From JAHEEL01 sp942491345 (GTDB lineage: Bacteria; Actinomycetota; Acidimicrobiia; Spongiisociales; UBA5794), in NCBI GenBank assembly GCA_942491345.1, contig CALOAN010000020.1, forward strand, positions 124,001 to 188,000: a DNA stretch of 64,000 bases, given 5' to 3'. Numbering within the stretch: the first letter of the stretch is position 1; each line of letters begins with the position of its first letter. The position numbers were made by a program, and so were the translations under genes. The notes under the pieces were generated by a model that did not search any database, was not told where the DNA came from, and was given only the letters and a program-made list of their open reading frames with translations. Of this stretch, positions 33,688 through 43,800 are shown in pieces.

Positions 33688-34497
33688 TCAGCTGTTCGCC
33701 TCGACCTCCGCGACGTACTCCGCTGTGAGCTCCTGCCAAACGGCGTTCGCCTCAGGTGTGGTAATCGCCGTGCAACACTCGTCAGCGAGAATCACAGGGA
33801 GTTGGTCGACATGGTTGTCGCGGACCCAGGTGACGAAGACTTCCCACACGGCCGGCGAGAAGGTTTGCTGTTGCCAACCGTGGACGAAGGAGTTGATGGT
33901 GCCGTCTGCGACCACGAAGGTGAACGTTCCGCCGTCGTTGATTTGATCCATTCCGAGGGCGCGGCTCCACGCATTGTCGTGTGCGTAGGTGCATTGGACT
34001 TGAGTCCCTGCCAGGGCAGGCCTTTCCTCACAGTCGACCAGCGTCCATTCCCACCCGACGGCTCCGAACCACTCCGTTTTGGAGGCCAGTGCGGCGATGG
34101 TAGCGGCGCCAACTTCATCGATCTTTGCGTCTTCGGAAAGCATCGCAGACGATGCCTCGCCGTCGCCGGCATTTCGTGCGTCGATGAAAGCTCGTGTGAC
34201 GTCGGACGGTGTGGCCGGCTCCTGGGTCTGGGCGGCTGCGAGCAGGGCAATGATTGCCCCGACTACGAGGACGACTGCGAACGCCGCAACAAGGGCCGTC
34301 AGATTCCTGCGGCGGTGCGGCGTTTCTCCGGTCGGGGGGTGAGTGGCTTGTTGGGTGGTACTCATGGCTGGTGTGGTCTCCTTCGTGGTGGTGAGGAAGA
34401 CCTCCGGTCGCATCATGACGTCGGCGAGTGACCCCGGGTCGGGGACTGGGTTCGACTGGCGCATTGCCTCTACGGCGATGTCGACTGAAGGTTTCAT
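33688..34497 (-). CDS. Single-pass membrane protein coupled to an ECF sigma factor (candidate anti-sigma factor)
   Basis: 269 residues. A cytoplasmic N terminus (1-65), one transmembrane helix (about 66-88) and an outer domain (about 95-269) that looks NTF2/SnoaL-like ('PSDVTRAFIDARNAGDGEASSAML', 'GTFTFVVADGTINSFVHGW'). GGAGGAAG precedes ATG 34497, and the ATGA overlap with the sigma-factor stop argues for a paired function. No zinc-binding anti-sigma motif (HXXXCXXC) is present, so the anti-sigma role is inferred from position and topology only. Confidence 0.68.
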   Translation of the reverse strand: MKPSVDIAVEAMRQSNPVPDPGSLADVMMRPEVFLTTTKETTPAMSTTQQATHPPTGETPHRRRNLTALVAAFAVVLVVGAIIALLAAAQTQEPATPSDVTRAFIDARNAGDGEASSAMLSEDAKIDEVGAATIAALASKTEWFGAVGWEWTLVDCEERPALAGTQVQCTYAHDNAWSRALGMDQINDGGTFTFVVADGTINSFVHGWQQQTFSPAVWEVFVTWVRDNHVDQLPVILADECCTAITTPEANAVWQELTAEYVAEVEANS

Positions 34498-35045
34498 GGT
34501 CTTCCTCCTTCCTCGAGAGACCGTGGAGAGGGAGCGGAACGGGGGAGGATTGGAGAGAGTTTCCGCGCGAGGCGTTTCTTCGCACGGTGGAGCCGTTGTT
34601 CGGCCGCCGACGTCGAACATCCGAGCACAAGGCCGATGTCCGCAGCCGGCAACTCCTCCCAAATCGAAAGCCGCAGGACTTCCTGATCCGAAATGGAGAG
34701 CCGCTCGAGGACGTCGATTACCTCTCGATCTCGTTCGCGACGAACAACGACCACGTCCACAGCGTCTTCCGTTCGTTTGCCGACGACGCCCAGCTTCGCC
34801 ACAAGAGCCACCGTCCGCCGGGTGGCACGGCGACGATTCTTGATCAAGCCAAGGGCGACGCGGTACAACCACGGAAGCGGCGATTCAGGATCAAACCGAT
34901 CCATCTTGCGCCACAGCACCGCGAACACCTCGTTGGTGATGTCCTCTGCTTCTGAGCGGTTCACCCGACGGGCGCAATACGCAAGCACAGCTAGGTAGTG
35001 CGCCTTGTACAGCCGAGTGAACCGCTCATTTGCATTGGGATCCAT
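34494..35045 (-). CDS. ECF-type RNA polymerase sigma factor
   Basis: 183 residues. Region 2 is 'FTRLYKAHYLAVLAYCARRVNRSEAEDITNEVFAVLWRKMDRF' and region 4 is 'LSISDQEVLRLSIWEELPAADIGLVLGCSTSAAEQRLHRAKKRL', the two domains of extracytoplasmic-function sigma factors, with no regions 1 or 3. ATG 35045 has GGAGAGG a few bases upstream. It is the first gene of a two-gene unit with the membrane protein; a strong terminator follows that partner. Confidence 0.9.
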   Translation of the reverse strand: MDPNANERFTRLYKAHYLAVLAYCARRVNRSEAEDITNEVFAVLWRKMDRFDPESPLPWLYRVALGLIKNRRRATRRTVALVAKLGVVGKRTEDAVDVVVVRRERDREVIDVLERLSISDQEVLRLSIWEELPAADIGLVLGCSTSAAEQRLHRAKKRLARKLSPILPRSAPSPRSLEEGGRP

Positions 35046-35239
35046 CAACCCTCTCCAGGTCTCCCTACCCCTATACGGTCCGGCCACCGACGAATCCTGA
35101 CACGCAATTGGTCAGGGCGGAGGCGCAATATCGCCGGCCGGGACTGCAGCTCGCCCCGCTCGTTGGATGGGCAGTTGATTGGATCTGACGGAATACCGAG
35201 CACCTGGAGGACGGGCCCAACGGCGCGACGCAATCTCCG

Positions 35240-36214
35240 CTACGCGCTTCGCCTTTCGTTCGACGTTGCCTCGTCGACGATGTAGTCGACGAGGTTCACG
35301 AAGGGATCGAACCCGATGAGGTTGGGGGCGTCGGCAACGAAGTTGGACAGCGCGTTGATGTCGTAGAAGCTCGGTTCCCCCGTTCTTGCGTCGATCAGGT
35401 ATTCGACTCCTCCGAGCTGGGCGCCGGTGGCATCGAGCAGCCGACTGGCTTCAGCGATGACTGATGTGGGCGGGGTGTGGGCCTCGATTGGGAGGCCGCG
35501 CCCGGACACTCCGTCGGCAATGCCGGGCAGGTCGCAGTAGTCGGCGGGGCACAGATTGAACGAGTTCGGCATGAGCGAAAGCCGGATCGCGTAGAGGTAG
35601 TCACCGTTGAGGAACTCGACCCTGATGATCGCATCACCGTCGGCTGGAAGATGCTCCTGCACCAAAGCCGTGTGGTCGGGCCCAAACTCGAGTTTGTCGT
35701 TGTCGGCGGCAATGCGAAGGTCGTCTGGTGTGTCGAATGAGACTATTCCGGCTCCACTGCCTCCCACGTTCGGCTTCACGAGCACGGGATAGGTCAACCC
35801 TTCAGCGGCTGCGGCGGCCTCATCGGGATGATTGATGACCCGTGCCCTCGGATGGGCCACGTTGAGTCGCTCCAGGAGCCGGAGCTGCCGCGCTTTCGAG
35901 ATCTCGTGCAGATACGACTGGGTGCCGTTGATCACGGGCACGCCGATGTCATCGAGGTACGACAGGAAATTGAGTGTCGAGAAGACCGCCGAGCCACTCT
36001 CACGCAGCCATGACGACGGGCTCATGCGATTCACCACGAGGCTGTAGTCGAGCTCGGTAACCGCCGGGTCATAACGCAGACGGTCCGCGTGGAGCCGCTT
36101 GTAGGGAATCTCTCTTCGATCCAACTCCGCGAAGAGAGGAGTGAACCACTCTGGATGCTCGTACAAGATCCCGATGGGTCGGCTGAGTGCGGGCTGGTCG
36201 GTGACGGATGACAT
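35240..36214 (-). CDS. ATP-grasp ligase (RimK/glutathione-synthetase-like)
   Basis: 324 residues. 'TYPVLVKPNVGGSGAGIVSF' is the ATP-grasp lysine and glycine-rich loop, 'HTALVQEHLPADGDAIIRVEFLNGDYLYAIRL' the central sheet, and 'GGVEYLIDARTGEPSFYDINALSNF' the metal-binding Glu/Asn segment. Such enzymes join a carboxylate to an amine using ATP. The substrate is unknown; RimK-like or alpha-aminoadipate-ligase-like chemistry is possible. Confidence 0.82.
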   Translation of the reverse strand: MSSVTDQPALSRPIGILYEHPEWFTPLFAELDRREIPYKRLHADRLRYDPAVTELDYSLVVNRMSPSSWLRESGSAVFSTLNFLSYLDDIGVPVINGTQSYLHEISKARQLRLLERLNVAHPRARVINHPDEAAAAAEGLTYPVLVKPNVGGSGAGIVSFDTPDDLRIAADNDKLEFGPDHTALVQEHLPADGDAIIRVEFLNGDYLYAIRLSLMPNSFNLCPADYCDLPGIADGVSGRGLPIEAHTPPTSVIAEASRLLDATGAQLGGVEYLIDARTGEPSFYDINALSNFVADAPNLIGFDPFVNLVDYIVDEATSNERRSA

Positions 36215-36465
36215 TCATGCTCCTAGAAGATCGTGCTGTGGATTGAACAAACGACGAGCGCAGGGTGTTCCGGGGAACGGTCGGGTGGTTGCGTCGTCAG
36301 GGGCGGCGGTGGCAACCCACGGCTGGTCCCGGGTTGACCACCCGAGGGCTCGTACACACGCGACGACACGTTGCCGATTTGGACATGGCGGCAACCCTAC
36401 CCACGTCGGCGAACGCGAACGAGGGTCAAATTCGCGGCGGAAGAGCACCGGTATTCTGGCCGAAC

Positions 36466-37710
36466 ATGAACGAGCCTCCAGCCGCAGGACGGGAGAACTG
36501 GCCTGCCGGAGGCCAAAGTCGTCGGGAGTTCCTCGCGCTGATGGCTGCCGCGTCTGCGACGGTCGCCATCTCGATCGATGCCATGCTTCCGGCTTTCAGT
36601 GACGTCCGTGAGTACTTCGGCCTTCCGTCAGACTCGGCGTCGGTCGCACTCATCGTGACCGTGTTCTTCGCTGGCCTCGGTGTCGGCCAATTCGTATACG
36701 GGCCGCTCGCCGATCGTTTCGGACGCAAACCCGTGTTCATGGCCGGCCTGCTTCTCTACGTGGTCGCCGGTTTCGCCACGACGCTTGCTACCTCGCTCAG
36801 TTGGCTCCTCGTCGGTCGATTCTTCTGGGGTCTCGGAGCAGCCGGGCCACGGATCGTCTCGCAAGCATTGCTCCGGGACCGATTCCGGGGCGATGTCTTG
36901 GCGCGTGCCATGGCGATCATCGTGACCGTGTTCTTGATCGTGCCGACGCTCGCACCGGTTCTCGGCCAGGCGCTGCTTCAACTCGGCTCATGGCGGTATA
37001 CGTTTGCCGTCGGTCCGGTGTTCGGTGTGATCGTGGCCCTGTGGTCGACGAGGCTCACGGAGTCACTCAAGCCAAGCGAGCGTCGGCCTATCGACGTGAA
37101 GTCGTTGGCGAGGACCGTTGGCGCAATCCTGATGACCCGTAGAACGCTCGGGAACGCGCTCGCTCTGATGTTCATGAGCGCTGCGTTCCTTCCCTATCTG
37201 GGTTCGTCTGAGAGGATGTACGGCGAGATCTACGGGCGCGGTGACACGTTCTTTCTTTGGTTTGCGGTCAGTTCGATCGTGATGGCGGTGTTCACGCTGG
37301 CATCCGCTCGGGTCGTGAGACTTGTCGGCGCCACGCGCACCACGAAAGGAGCGTTCATCATCCTCCTCGTGGTCGCTGCGGTGAATGTGGCCGTCACCGT
37401 TGTCTCGGATGGCGTGCCGGCGTTTGCATTCTTCGTTGTCGGGACCATTCTGATGATCTCGCTGCAGACGGCACTGTCCCCACTGCTGACGTCGGGTGCC
37501 CTCGAAGAAGTCGGTCACGTTGCGGGGACGGCTGCGTCCACGATCGGTGTCATCAGTCTCCTGGGCGGTGCGATGCTGTCGCCGCTCGTTGACACCGCGA
37601 TCGGGCTGACGGTGACGCCGTTCGCCGTCGGCTTCCTGGTGTTCACACTGGGTGCCGCTCTCGCCGCTGCGTGGGCCAACAAGAAGAGCGAGTTTGCCCG
37701 CATCGCGTGA
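36466..37710 (+). CDS. Bcr/CflA-type MFS drug-resistance transporter
   Basis: 414 residues with about 12 helices. 'AISIDAMLPAFSDVREYFG' in TM1 and 'YGPLADRFGRKPVFMAGLLLYVVA' after TM2 are typical of the Bcr/CflA subfamily, and 'RIVSQALLRDRFRGDVLARAM' fits the TM4-5 region. Start at ATG 36466 gives a short N-terminal tail; ATG 36385 is possible. Exports small toxic molecules; specificity unknown. Confidence 0.85.
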   Translation: MNEPPAAGRENWPAGGQSRREFLALMAAASATVAISIDAMLPAFSDVREYFGLPSDSASVALIVTVFFAGLGVGQFVYGPLADRFGRKPVFMAGLLLYVVAGFATTLATSLSWLLVGRFFWGLGAAGPRIVSQALLRDRFRGDVLARAMAIIVTVFLIVPTLAPVLGQALLQLGSWRYTFAVGPVFGVIVALWSTRLTESLKPSERRPIDVKSLARTVGAILMTRRTLGNALALMFMSAAFLPYLGSSERMYGEIYGRGDTFFLWFAVSSIVMAVFTLASARVVRLVGATRTTKGAFIILLVVAAVNVAVTVVSDGVPAFAFFVVGTILMISLQTALSPLLTSGALEEVGHVAGTAASTIGVISLLGGAMLSPLVDTAIGLTVTPFAVGFLVFTLGAALAAAWANKKSEFARIA

Positions 37711-37801
37711 CGTCGGGCGGCCGAACACTTCGCGCTTCAGACCACGCTGAGATCCCGGCCGTAGACAAGAGTTCCGACGTAGGCGGCTGTGACCTCGGCA
37801 A

Positions 37802-38324
37802 TCAGATCATCCCTGTTGCATGCCACAGGAGTTGGTGGTTGAGGGCGAGGACGTCAGGGTTGGCCGGAGGCGACTCGGCCCAGGTATGTTGCCGATGTGT
37901 GAGAGATGGAGTGGTAGGCCTGCCACTCCGGAGGGCGGGACGAGAGGCCAGTTGACGAGTAGACCTCGTGGACGAGGACGTCACAGCCGGAATATCGAGC
38001 TGCCATCTCGGGGAATGGACCGGTATCGCCGGAGATGACCACGATTCGGTCGGGCGTGGTGATGCGGTACCCGAGTGCTGGGCGAACGGCCGGAATTGCC
38101 GTGTCCCACTCGCCGTGCTGGACGCCGAACGTCCCTTCGATTTCCACGAGGTCGTCTGGAGAGCACGATCCCGGCACGTGTCTCGTGCAGTGTTCCGTGC
38201 CCGGTCGTGTGCAGGTCCGTTGAATGTGCTCTTGGCTACATCTGAGAGTACGTGGTGGCGACGGCGCTCGCCATCGCGGATCGGTCGCGCCATCGAGTAC
38301 GGTCTGCCGAACATCCAGTGCCAA
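37802..38324 (-). pseudogene. Metallo-beta-lactamase-fold hydrolase remnant
   Basis: A leftward frame holds 'VRPALGYRITTPDRIVVISGDTGPFPEMAARYSGCDVLVHEVY', the C-terminal half of RNase Z/arylsulfatase-like MBL proteins. After 'GRVASGQP' the frame shifts, and 'ANPDVLALNHQLLWHATGMI' completes the usual end ('L.L.HQL.W'). The N-terminal half with the HXHXDH metal site is not recognisable, so the gene is dead or badly damaged. Confidence 0.7.
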
Positions 38325-38354
38325 CTGATCTCATTCGCCGAGACCAGGGTTCGG

Positions 38355-38478
38355 AAGGCCTTCCTGTGTACTCAGCCCTGAGTGGACCCGGGACGGCGAA
38401 TCCGGCGATCTCCCGTATCTACGTTTTGACCCTCGGATTTCAACGAAGCCATGCCGGCTTCGTAGTACGAAGATATAG
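38355..38478 (+). pseudogene. Decayed pterin-4a-carbinolamine dehydratase fragment, copy 1
   Basis: The stretch parallels copy 2 at 38674-38780 base for base in patches ('GGACGGCGAA', 'GCGATCTCCCG', 'TTTCAACGA', 'GCTTCGTA'). One frame reads 'AISRIYVLTLGFQ' where an intact dehydratase has the 'ISRTYVFADFNEAM' type of sequence. Too degraded to function. Confidence 0.55.
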
Positions 38479-38639
38479 GGTTGATCGTCGATCACGACTG
38501 CGTTGACGACCATCACGGCCGACCTCGACGGGAGTCCGGTGCCGAGCACAAGGTGACGTGTGTCCTCTTCTGCCACGACCGGAAGGTATGCCACCGAGTT
38601 GTGGGGGGACCACCAAGGATGTACGACTTGCCCATCGGC

Positions 38640-38922
38640 CTTCCGATCTCACACCAGACCAGATCAGTCGACTTCCTGTCGGCGCATCCCGAATGGACTC
38701 GTGACGGCGAAGCGATCTCCCGCACGTACGTATTCGCCGACTTCAACGAGATCATGGGCTTCGTGATACGAGTGCGGATGGCTGGACGTCGCCGACCACC
38801 ACCCCGCCTTCGATATCCGATGGAACAAGGTCACGTGGTGCGCTCGACCCACGACCAGGGCGTTGCTCACCAGCAGGGACCTCGACCTTGCTTCGGCCTT
38901 CGACCATTCAACGGTGGACTAG
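38640..38922 (+). pseudogene. Pterin-4a-carbinolamine dehydratase pseudogene, copy 2
   Basis: 'HPEWTRDGEAISRTYVFADFNEIMGFVIRVRMA', then in a second frame 'ADHHPAFDIRWNKVT', then a third 'STHDQG', then again the second frame 'LTSRDLDLASAFDHSTVD' to the stop at 38920. In order these are all the segments of a PhhB/DCoH dehydratase, including the HHP active-site motif, separated by at least three one-base shifts. Confidence 0.75.
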
Positions 38923-39073
38923 CTCATGCAGGATGACGTCCGACAGAGATCCTTCCTGCCAAGGACTCCCCTTCGACCATCCCGGCCACATGTCCCACCC
39001 GTCGTGTATACCTAGTCCTGGGCCGTTGACAGCAGAGTGCAGCAGGGTTGGACGACGACGAGAGGAGAGCCGC

Positions 39074-40201
39074 ATGCGCTATCAGGTACCCGACCCGATC
39101 GATCCGCGGGATGCCTTCACCGTCACGCCAGCGATCGATTCGGAGTCGACCCAGTCGGCGGCGGCATCACAGTCGGCGCTGCTGCTCTCGGCGCGTGCCG
39201 GCGTGTTGGGTGTGAGCGAGGAGACCAGGCTGTGGCAGAAGAAGGGCGGCTCCGAATTCGTGCTCCCCGACCTCGGGGCCCTGCAGCGAACACGCCGGCT
39301 CACCGTCGACGAGGCCACCCAGGGCCTTGGCGTTTCGACCAAGGACCTCGAGTCGGAAACGGCCCCTCGGTTGCAGGACGAGATGGCGAAGACGGTCGAC
39401 GAGCTGTACCAACACCCGTCGGTGGAAGGAGCTGCGGCACTCTTCGAAGCCGCGATGTACAGTCCCAACCCGTTGGTGCGGGTTTCTGCAGCTGCAGGGG
39501 CGAGGGAGACCACCCGCTTGCGCAAGCGGATCCGCGAGACGTTGGAGGCGGGTTGTGAGTCGGACGATCCCCTCGTGGCTCGCCTCGCGCAGACGGCGCT
39601 TGCGCAAATCGATCCCAAGGATTCTGAGGTCACAAAACGGGTGATCCCGCAGCCGGAATCCGAGAAGCGGGATCACGAGTCGAGCACGGCGGTGGTCACC
39701 CACGGCACCTTCGCCTCGGACGCCGCCTGGTACCAACCCGGCGGCAACTTCTATGCCGCCCTCGCCACGAACCGCCCCGATCTCGATGTGCACGATGAGA
39801 GCTTCACGTGGACCGGCGCCTACTCCGATGCGGCCAGACGCGCCGACGCGCTGTTGCTGAAGCAGTGGATCGGCGACCAGGGCCTGATCGTTCCCGACTT
39901 CTTCGCCCACAGCCACGGGGGAACCGTGGCGCATCACGCAACGAAGAAGGAAGTCGCGTTCAACCGCCTGGTGTTGATGGGATGGCCGGTTCACAAACGC
40001 TGGTTCCCCGACTTCTCGAACGTCCAGCGCATCATCGATGTTCGGGTCAACTTCGATCTCGTGATCCTCCTCGATCGAGGGGGCCAGCGCTTCCGCACGA
40101 ACGACTTCAACATCGAGGAAGAGCGTCACGGTTGGTTCGATCACACGTCGACCCACGAACCAGAGTATTGGGACCAACACGATCTGTGGGGGAAGCTGTA
40201 G
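39074..40201 (+). CDS. Alpha/beta-hydrolase-like protein with helical N-terminal region
   Basis: 375 residues. The N-terminal 200 residues are helical, with a HEAT-like segment ('VEGAAALFEAAMYSPNPLVRVSAAAGARE...DPLVARLAQTALAQ'). The C-terminal half begins 'TAVVTHGTFASDAAWYQPGG' (oxyanion-type HG), has 'PDFFAHSHGGTVAHHA' as nucleophile elbow (Ser in HSHGG) and ends with a His-containing 'HGWFDHTSTHEPEYW'. Lipase- or esterase-like activity is likely, on an unknown substrate. GAGAGGAGAG before ATG 39074 sets the start. Confidence 0.75.
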   Translation: MRYQVPDPIDPRDAFTVTPAIDSESTQSAAASQSALLLSARAGVLGVSEETRLWQKKGGSEFVLPDLGALQRTRRLTVDEATQGLGVSTKDLESETAPRLQDEMAKTVDELYQHPSVEGAAALFEAAMYSPNPLVRVSAAAGARETTRLRKRIRETLEAGCESDDPLVARLAQTALAQIDPKDSEVTKRVIPQPESEKRDHESSTAVVTHGTFASDAAWYQPGGNFYAALATNRPDLDVHDESFTWTGAYSDAARRADALLLKQWIGDQGLIVPDFFAHSHGGTVAHHATKKEVAFNRLVLMGWPVHKRWFPDFSNVQRIIDVRVNFDLVILLDRGGQRFRTNDFNIEEERHGWFDHTSTHEPEYWDQHDLWGKL

Positions 40202-40217
40202 CCCGTAGGCTGCGACC

Positions 40218-40574
40218 ATGAACATCGGTCGATCCGCCAACCTGATTCGGTCCGGCTTTGCGTGGCGTACATTCGGTTCGTCTGGAGCCGGCGTGACGTT
40301 GCTCAACGCGGTGGCCGGCGACGATGAGCAGGAGCGGATGCTGGCCGGCATGGCTCTCGTGAAGGCAGGGGAGCGGTCGCTCGACCTGATCGGCGAGACG
40401 TACGCCTCCGACAATGCGACGCCGCAAATGGTCCGACTGGTTGCCGATATCGGTGGACCACGTGCACGCCCGATGCTCACCGAGATGGCCGCTTCTCCCG
40501 GGCCGCTCGCGGACGCGGCTTTGGATTCCCTGGACCTCCTCGACCGGATCGACAGCTTGGACGAGTCGGACTGA
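40218..40574 (+). CDS. Small HEAT-repeat-like protein
   Basis: 118 residues, rich in helices: 'QERMLAGMALVKAGERSLDLIGETYASDNATPQMVRLVADIGGPRARPMLTEMAASPGPLADAALDSLDLL' shows two to three HEAT/PBS-lyase-like units. It starts 16 bases after the hydrolase stop, so the two are probably one operon, and both contain HEAT-like sequence. Likely a protein-interaction module. Confidence 0.7.
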   Translation: MNIGRSANLIRSGFAWRTFGSSGAGVTLLNAVAGDDEQERMLAGMALVKAGERSLDLIGETYASDNATPQMVRLVADIGGPRARPMLTEMAASPGPLADAALDSLDLLDRIDSLDESD

Positions 40575-40623
40575 CCTGGCGGTTCCCGCTGGTCACGCGG
40601 ATCCGGATCGGCATGCGCACCCT

Positions 40624-40637
40624 GGGACTTTCGTCCC
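40624..40637. promoter_or_regulatory. DosR/DevR-like palindrome upstream of the 5'-nucleotidase
   Basis: GGGACTTTCGTCCC matches the core of the mycobacterial DosR box (GGGACTWWAGTCCC) at 13 of 14 positions. It lies 107 bases before the start of the signal-peptide frame of the 5'-nucleotidase gene. Whether this organism has a DosR-type regulator is unknown. Confidence 0.5.
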
Positions 40638-40743
40638 TAGTCCTTCAGTCGCGGAGTGCAATGTTGGAGGGCTGGCGCGATTCTGGGCACGCGTCGGCAC
40701 GCGCTGGGTCCGGCACGAACCGCGAGAGAAACGGAAGGTGTTC

Positions 40744-40878
40744 GTGATGCTGACGAAACGGAGTGCGCTACTGGTATTGATCATGGTGATTGCCTTGATC
40801 GTCCCAACGGCGGCATTGGCGGGGAATAAGAAGGGCGGCGGAACCGCCAACGGAGCGGGGATGCTGTTGCCGAAGTGA
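40744..40878 (+). other. Signal-peptide fragment of the 5'-nucleotidase, out of frame
   Basis: From GTG 40744 the frame encodes 'MLTKRSALLVLIMVIALIVPTAALAG', a textbook signal peptide, then stops at 40878. Adding one G to the GGGG at 40857-40860 joins it to the next frame, giving 'GAGDAVAEVTLLHTNDFHG', the normal start of a secreted 5'-nucleotidase. Confidence 0.8.
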
Positions 40879-43800
40879 CGCTCCTCCACACCAACGACTT
40901 CCACGGCCGACTCGAAACCGACTACGCGGGCCGAGGTGGCTCGGCGTACATGGCGTCGATCATCAACGGCATTCGAGATGCGGTCGGTGGAGAGAATGTA
41001 GCACTGCTCGACGCAGGTGATGTGTACTTCGCTGCTCCGGCGATCTCGCAGCTCCTGATGGGCGAGAGCACTATCGACATCTACAACATGATGGGCTACG
41101 ACGTCGCTGCATTCGGCAACCACGAATTCGACAAGGGTCAGGAAGAGCTCGCGGAACGGGTCGCTCAATCGGAGTTCCCGTGGCTCGGGGCCAACGTCGT
41201 TCTCGAGGGAACGGATTGGGACCTCCCGGACTGGGCAGAGCCGTACGAAATCCTGGAGATGGGCAGCGGTCACGATGCCGTGAAGGTCGGCGTGTTGGGT
41301 CTCGCCGGCGAGGAAACACCCGAGGTCACACTGATCGGCACAACCGAGGGCCTGGTCTTCAAGGATCTGACAGAAACGATCCTGCACTACTACGACGAGG
41401 TGCTGTCCCAGGCCGATGCGCTGGTTGTCCTCGTCCACATGGGCACCGCTGACAGTGGACCCTACAAAGGTCTCGAGACGGTGGCTCAGGAGTTGATCGA
41501 CGCCGGGAAGCCGGTCGATCTCATGATCGGCGGGCACCAGCATCAAGCACTCTACGAACCCGTGATGATCGGAGATACGGCGATCGTGTCCGCCGGCTAC
41601 TACGGACGCTGGCTCGGCCAGGTCGACGTGATCGATCGACAAGGCGGCCAAGAAGCTGTCGGTGGACAACTACCAGCTGAACACGGTGACGGGTGCGGTG
41701 ACCATCGAGGAGATCGGCGACTCGATGTGAGAAGATGTACGAGGACGGCTGAATCACCAGCGCGGGCGTCTACAGCAGCCTGCTCAAGAAGCTACGAAGG
41801 CGTGCCGAGGCGCTTGCCGCCGACAACGGGAAGAGCGGCTGCGGGCAAGCTGAACGCCCTCGTGAACGAGCTGGTGGCTCAGGCCGGAAAGAAGATCGAT
41901 GCCGACGCCGCCGAAAGCCTGGCTGGAGATATCGAGGGGTACCTCACGCGGCCGCAAGCTGATCCAGACATTGCAGCACGAATCGCCTACTGGGCGGAGG
42001 TTGTTGCTCCGATCGTGAACGTGGAGGTGGCCAAGACCAACATCGATCTGGCTCGTGACTACAACGACGAGTCGGTCGTGGGCGACATCGTCACCGATTC
42101 GATGTTGTGGAGCGCCGACCTCTACGACGACGGGGAGTTGAACGGAACCGTTGACGTTGCGTTCACCAACCCGGGCGGGTTGCGGGCCGACATCCTCATT
42201 CCGGACGGTGCTTCGCTGCCGTACCCGGTGACGTGGGGCGATACGTTCAACGTGCTGCCGTTCGGCAACACCTTGTACATGATGGATCTCACCGGCGCGC
42301 AGATCCAGGATCTCCTGGACCAGTCGGCCACGTTGTACAAGGGGATCCTGCAGACGTCGGGTTCCAGCTACTACTGGTACAACGACACCGGCGACGACGC
42401 TCCGAGCATTTGGGGCGCCTACGGCGTCGAGATCGGCGGCGAACCGCTCGATCGCGATGAGGTGTACCGGGTGGTGACCAACGACTTCCTGGCCGGCGGC
42501 CAGGATGGTTGGACGACCTTCGCCGACGGTACGAACCGGTGGAATACGTACTACGACATGCAGGAAGGGTTCGTCGAATACGTCAAGATGCTCGAGGTGA
42601 TCGACATCGGGGACATCCCGATGGAGCGAATTGTTCGCCTCGATGATGTGGTGACGATGCTGCACACGAACGATACTCACGGGGTCTGGCCGGAGACCGA
42701 CTACTACGGCACGCCCGAGGGATTCGCGTTCCTGGCGTCGTTGATCAAGGCGGAACGGGCCCAGAGCCCGAACGTTCTCCTCCTCGACGCGGGTGACACG
42801 TTCCAGGGGAACGCGTTCGCCCAGTACTTCAGGAACGCCGATCCGAATCCGATCGCCGGCGGGATGAACCTGCTCGGCTACGACGCCATGACACTCGGGA
42901 ACCACGAGTTCAACTTTGGTCCGGCGACGTTCGCATCGATGTTGGGGCAGGTCGAGGCTCCGATCCTGGGGACGATCAACCTGGACGACGATGGATCGTA
43001 CGGGTTCATCAATGACAACGTCCAGGACTACATCAACCTGGAGGTGAACGGCAAGAAGGTGACGATCTTCGGACTCACCAACCCGAGGGTCTACCGATAC
43101 GAATTGCCGACCAATATCCCAGGTCTGACGTTCTACTCGGGTCTGGAGAAGGGGTTCGAGGCGGTGCCGCAGATACTGGCGGCTGAGGAGCCGGATGTGC
43201 TCGTGGGGCTCACGCACATGGGGTATTCACCCGACGGTGACGAGATCGACAGCGACGTGTTGCTGGCCGAGGGAGTGGCCGGCATCGACGTGATCATCGG
43301 CGGGCACAGCCACACGTTCCTCGATCAGTCGGTGATGGTGGACTCAGAGCTCAATCCCGACGGCACGCTGATCGCCCAGGCGGGGCGCTATGCGACCAAC
43401 CTCGGGAAGGTGAGTGTCGGGTTCATCGGCGATGAGATCGTGACGCGTGAGGGCTACCTCATCCCGGCGGGGACGCTACCCGTGGACTCTGAGATGGAGG
43501 CCTACCTGCAGCCGTTCCTGGAGGAACTTGATGCGTACACCAGCACCGTGATCGGGCAGACCACGGCGCCGATCGATGCGGTCAATGCGTACACCGAGGA
43601 GACCAGCGGCGCCAACGTGCAGGCCGACGCCGCCGTCTACGAGTTGACGTCAAATGGGATCCCGGTCGACTTCCACCTCTCGGGTGCGATGTCGAACCGC
43701 TTGGTGGCCGACGGGGCAACCCCGGCATCTCCGGTGACGCTCACCGTCGACGACATGTACACCTTGATGCCGTACGAGAACTCGCTCCTGGTCATGGAGA

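Noticed and set aside
41784..43217. A 477-codon frame antisense to the 5'-nucleotidase
   Set aside because: Mirrors the coding strand of a recognised enzyme; no start signal or domain.
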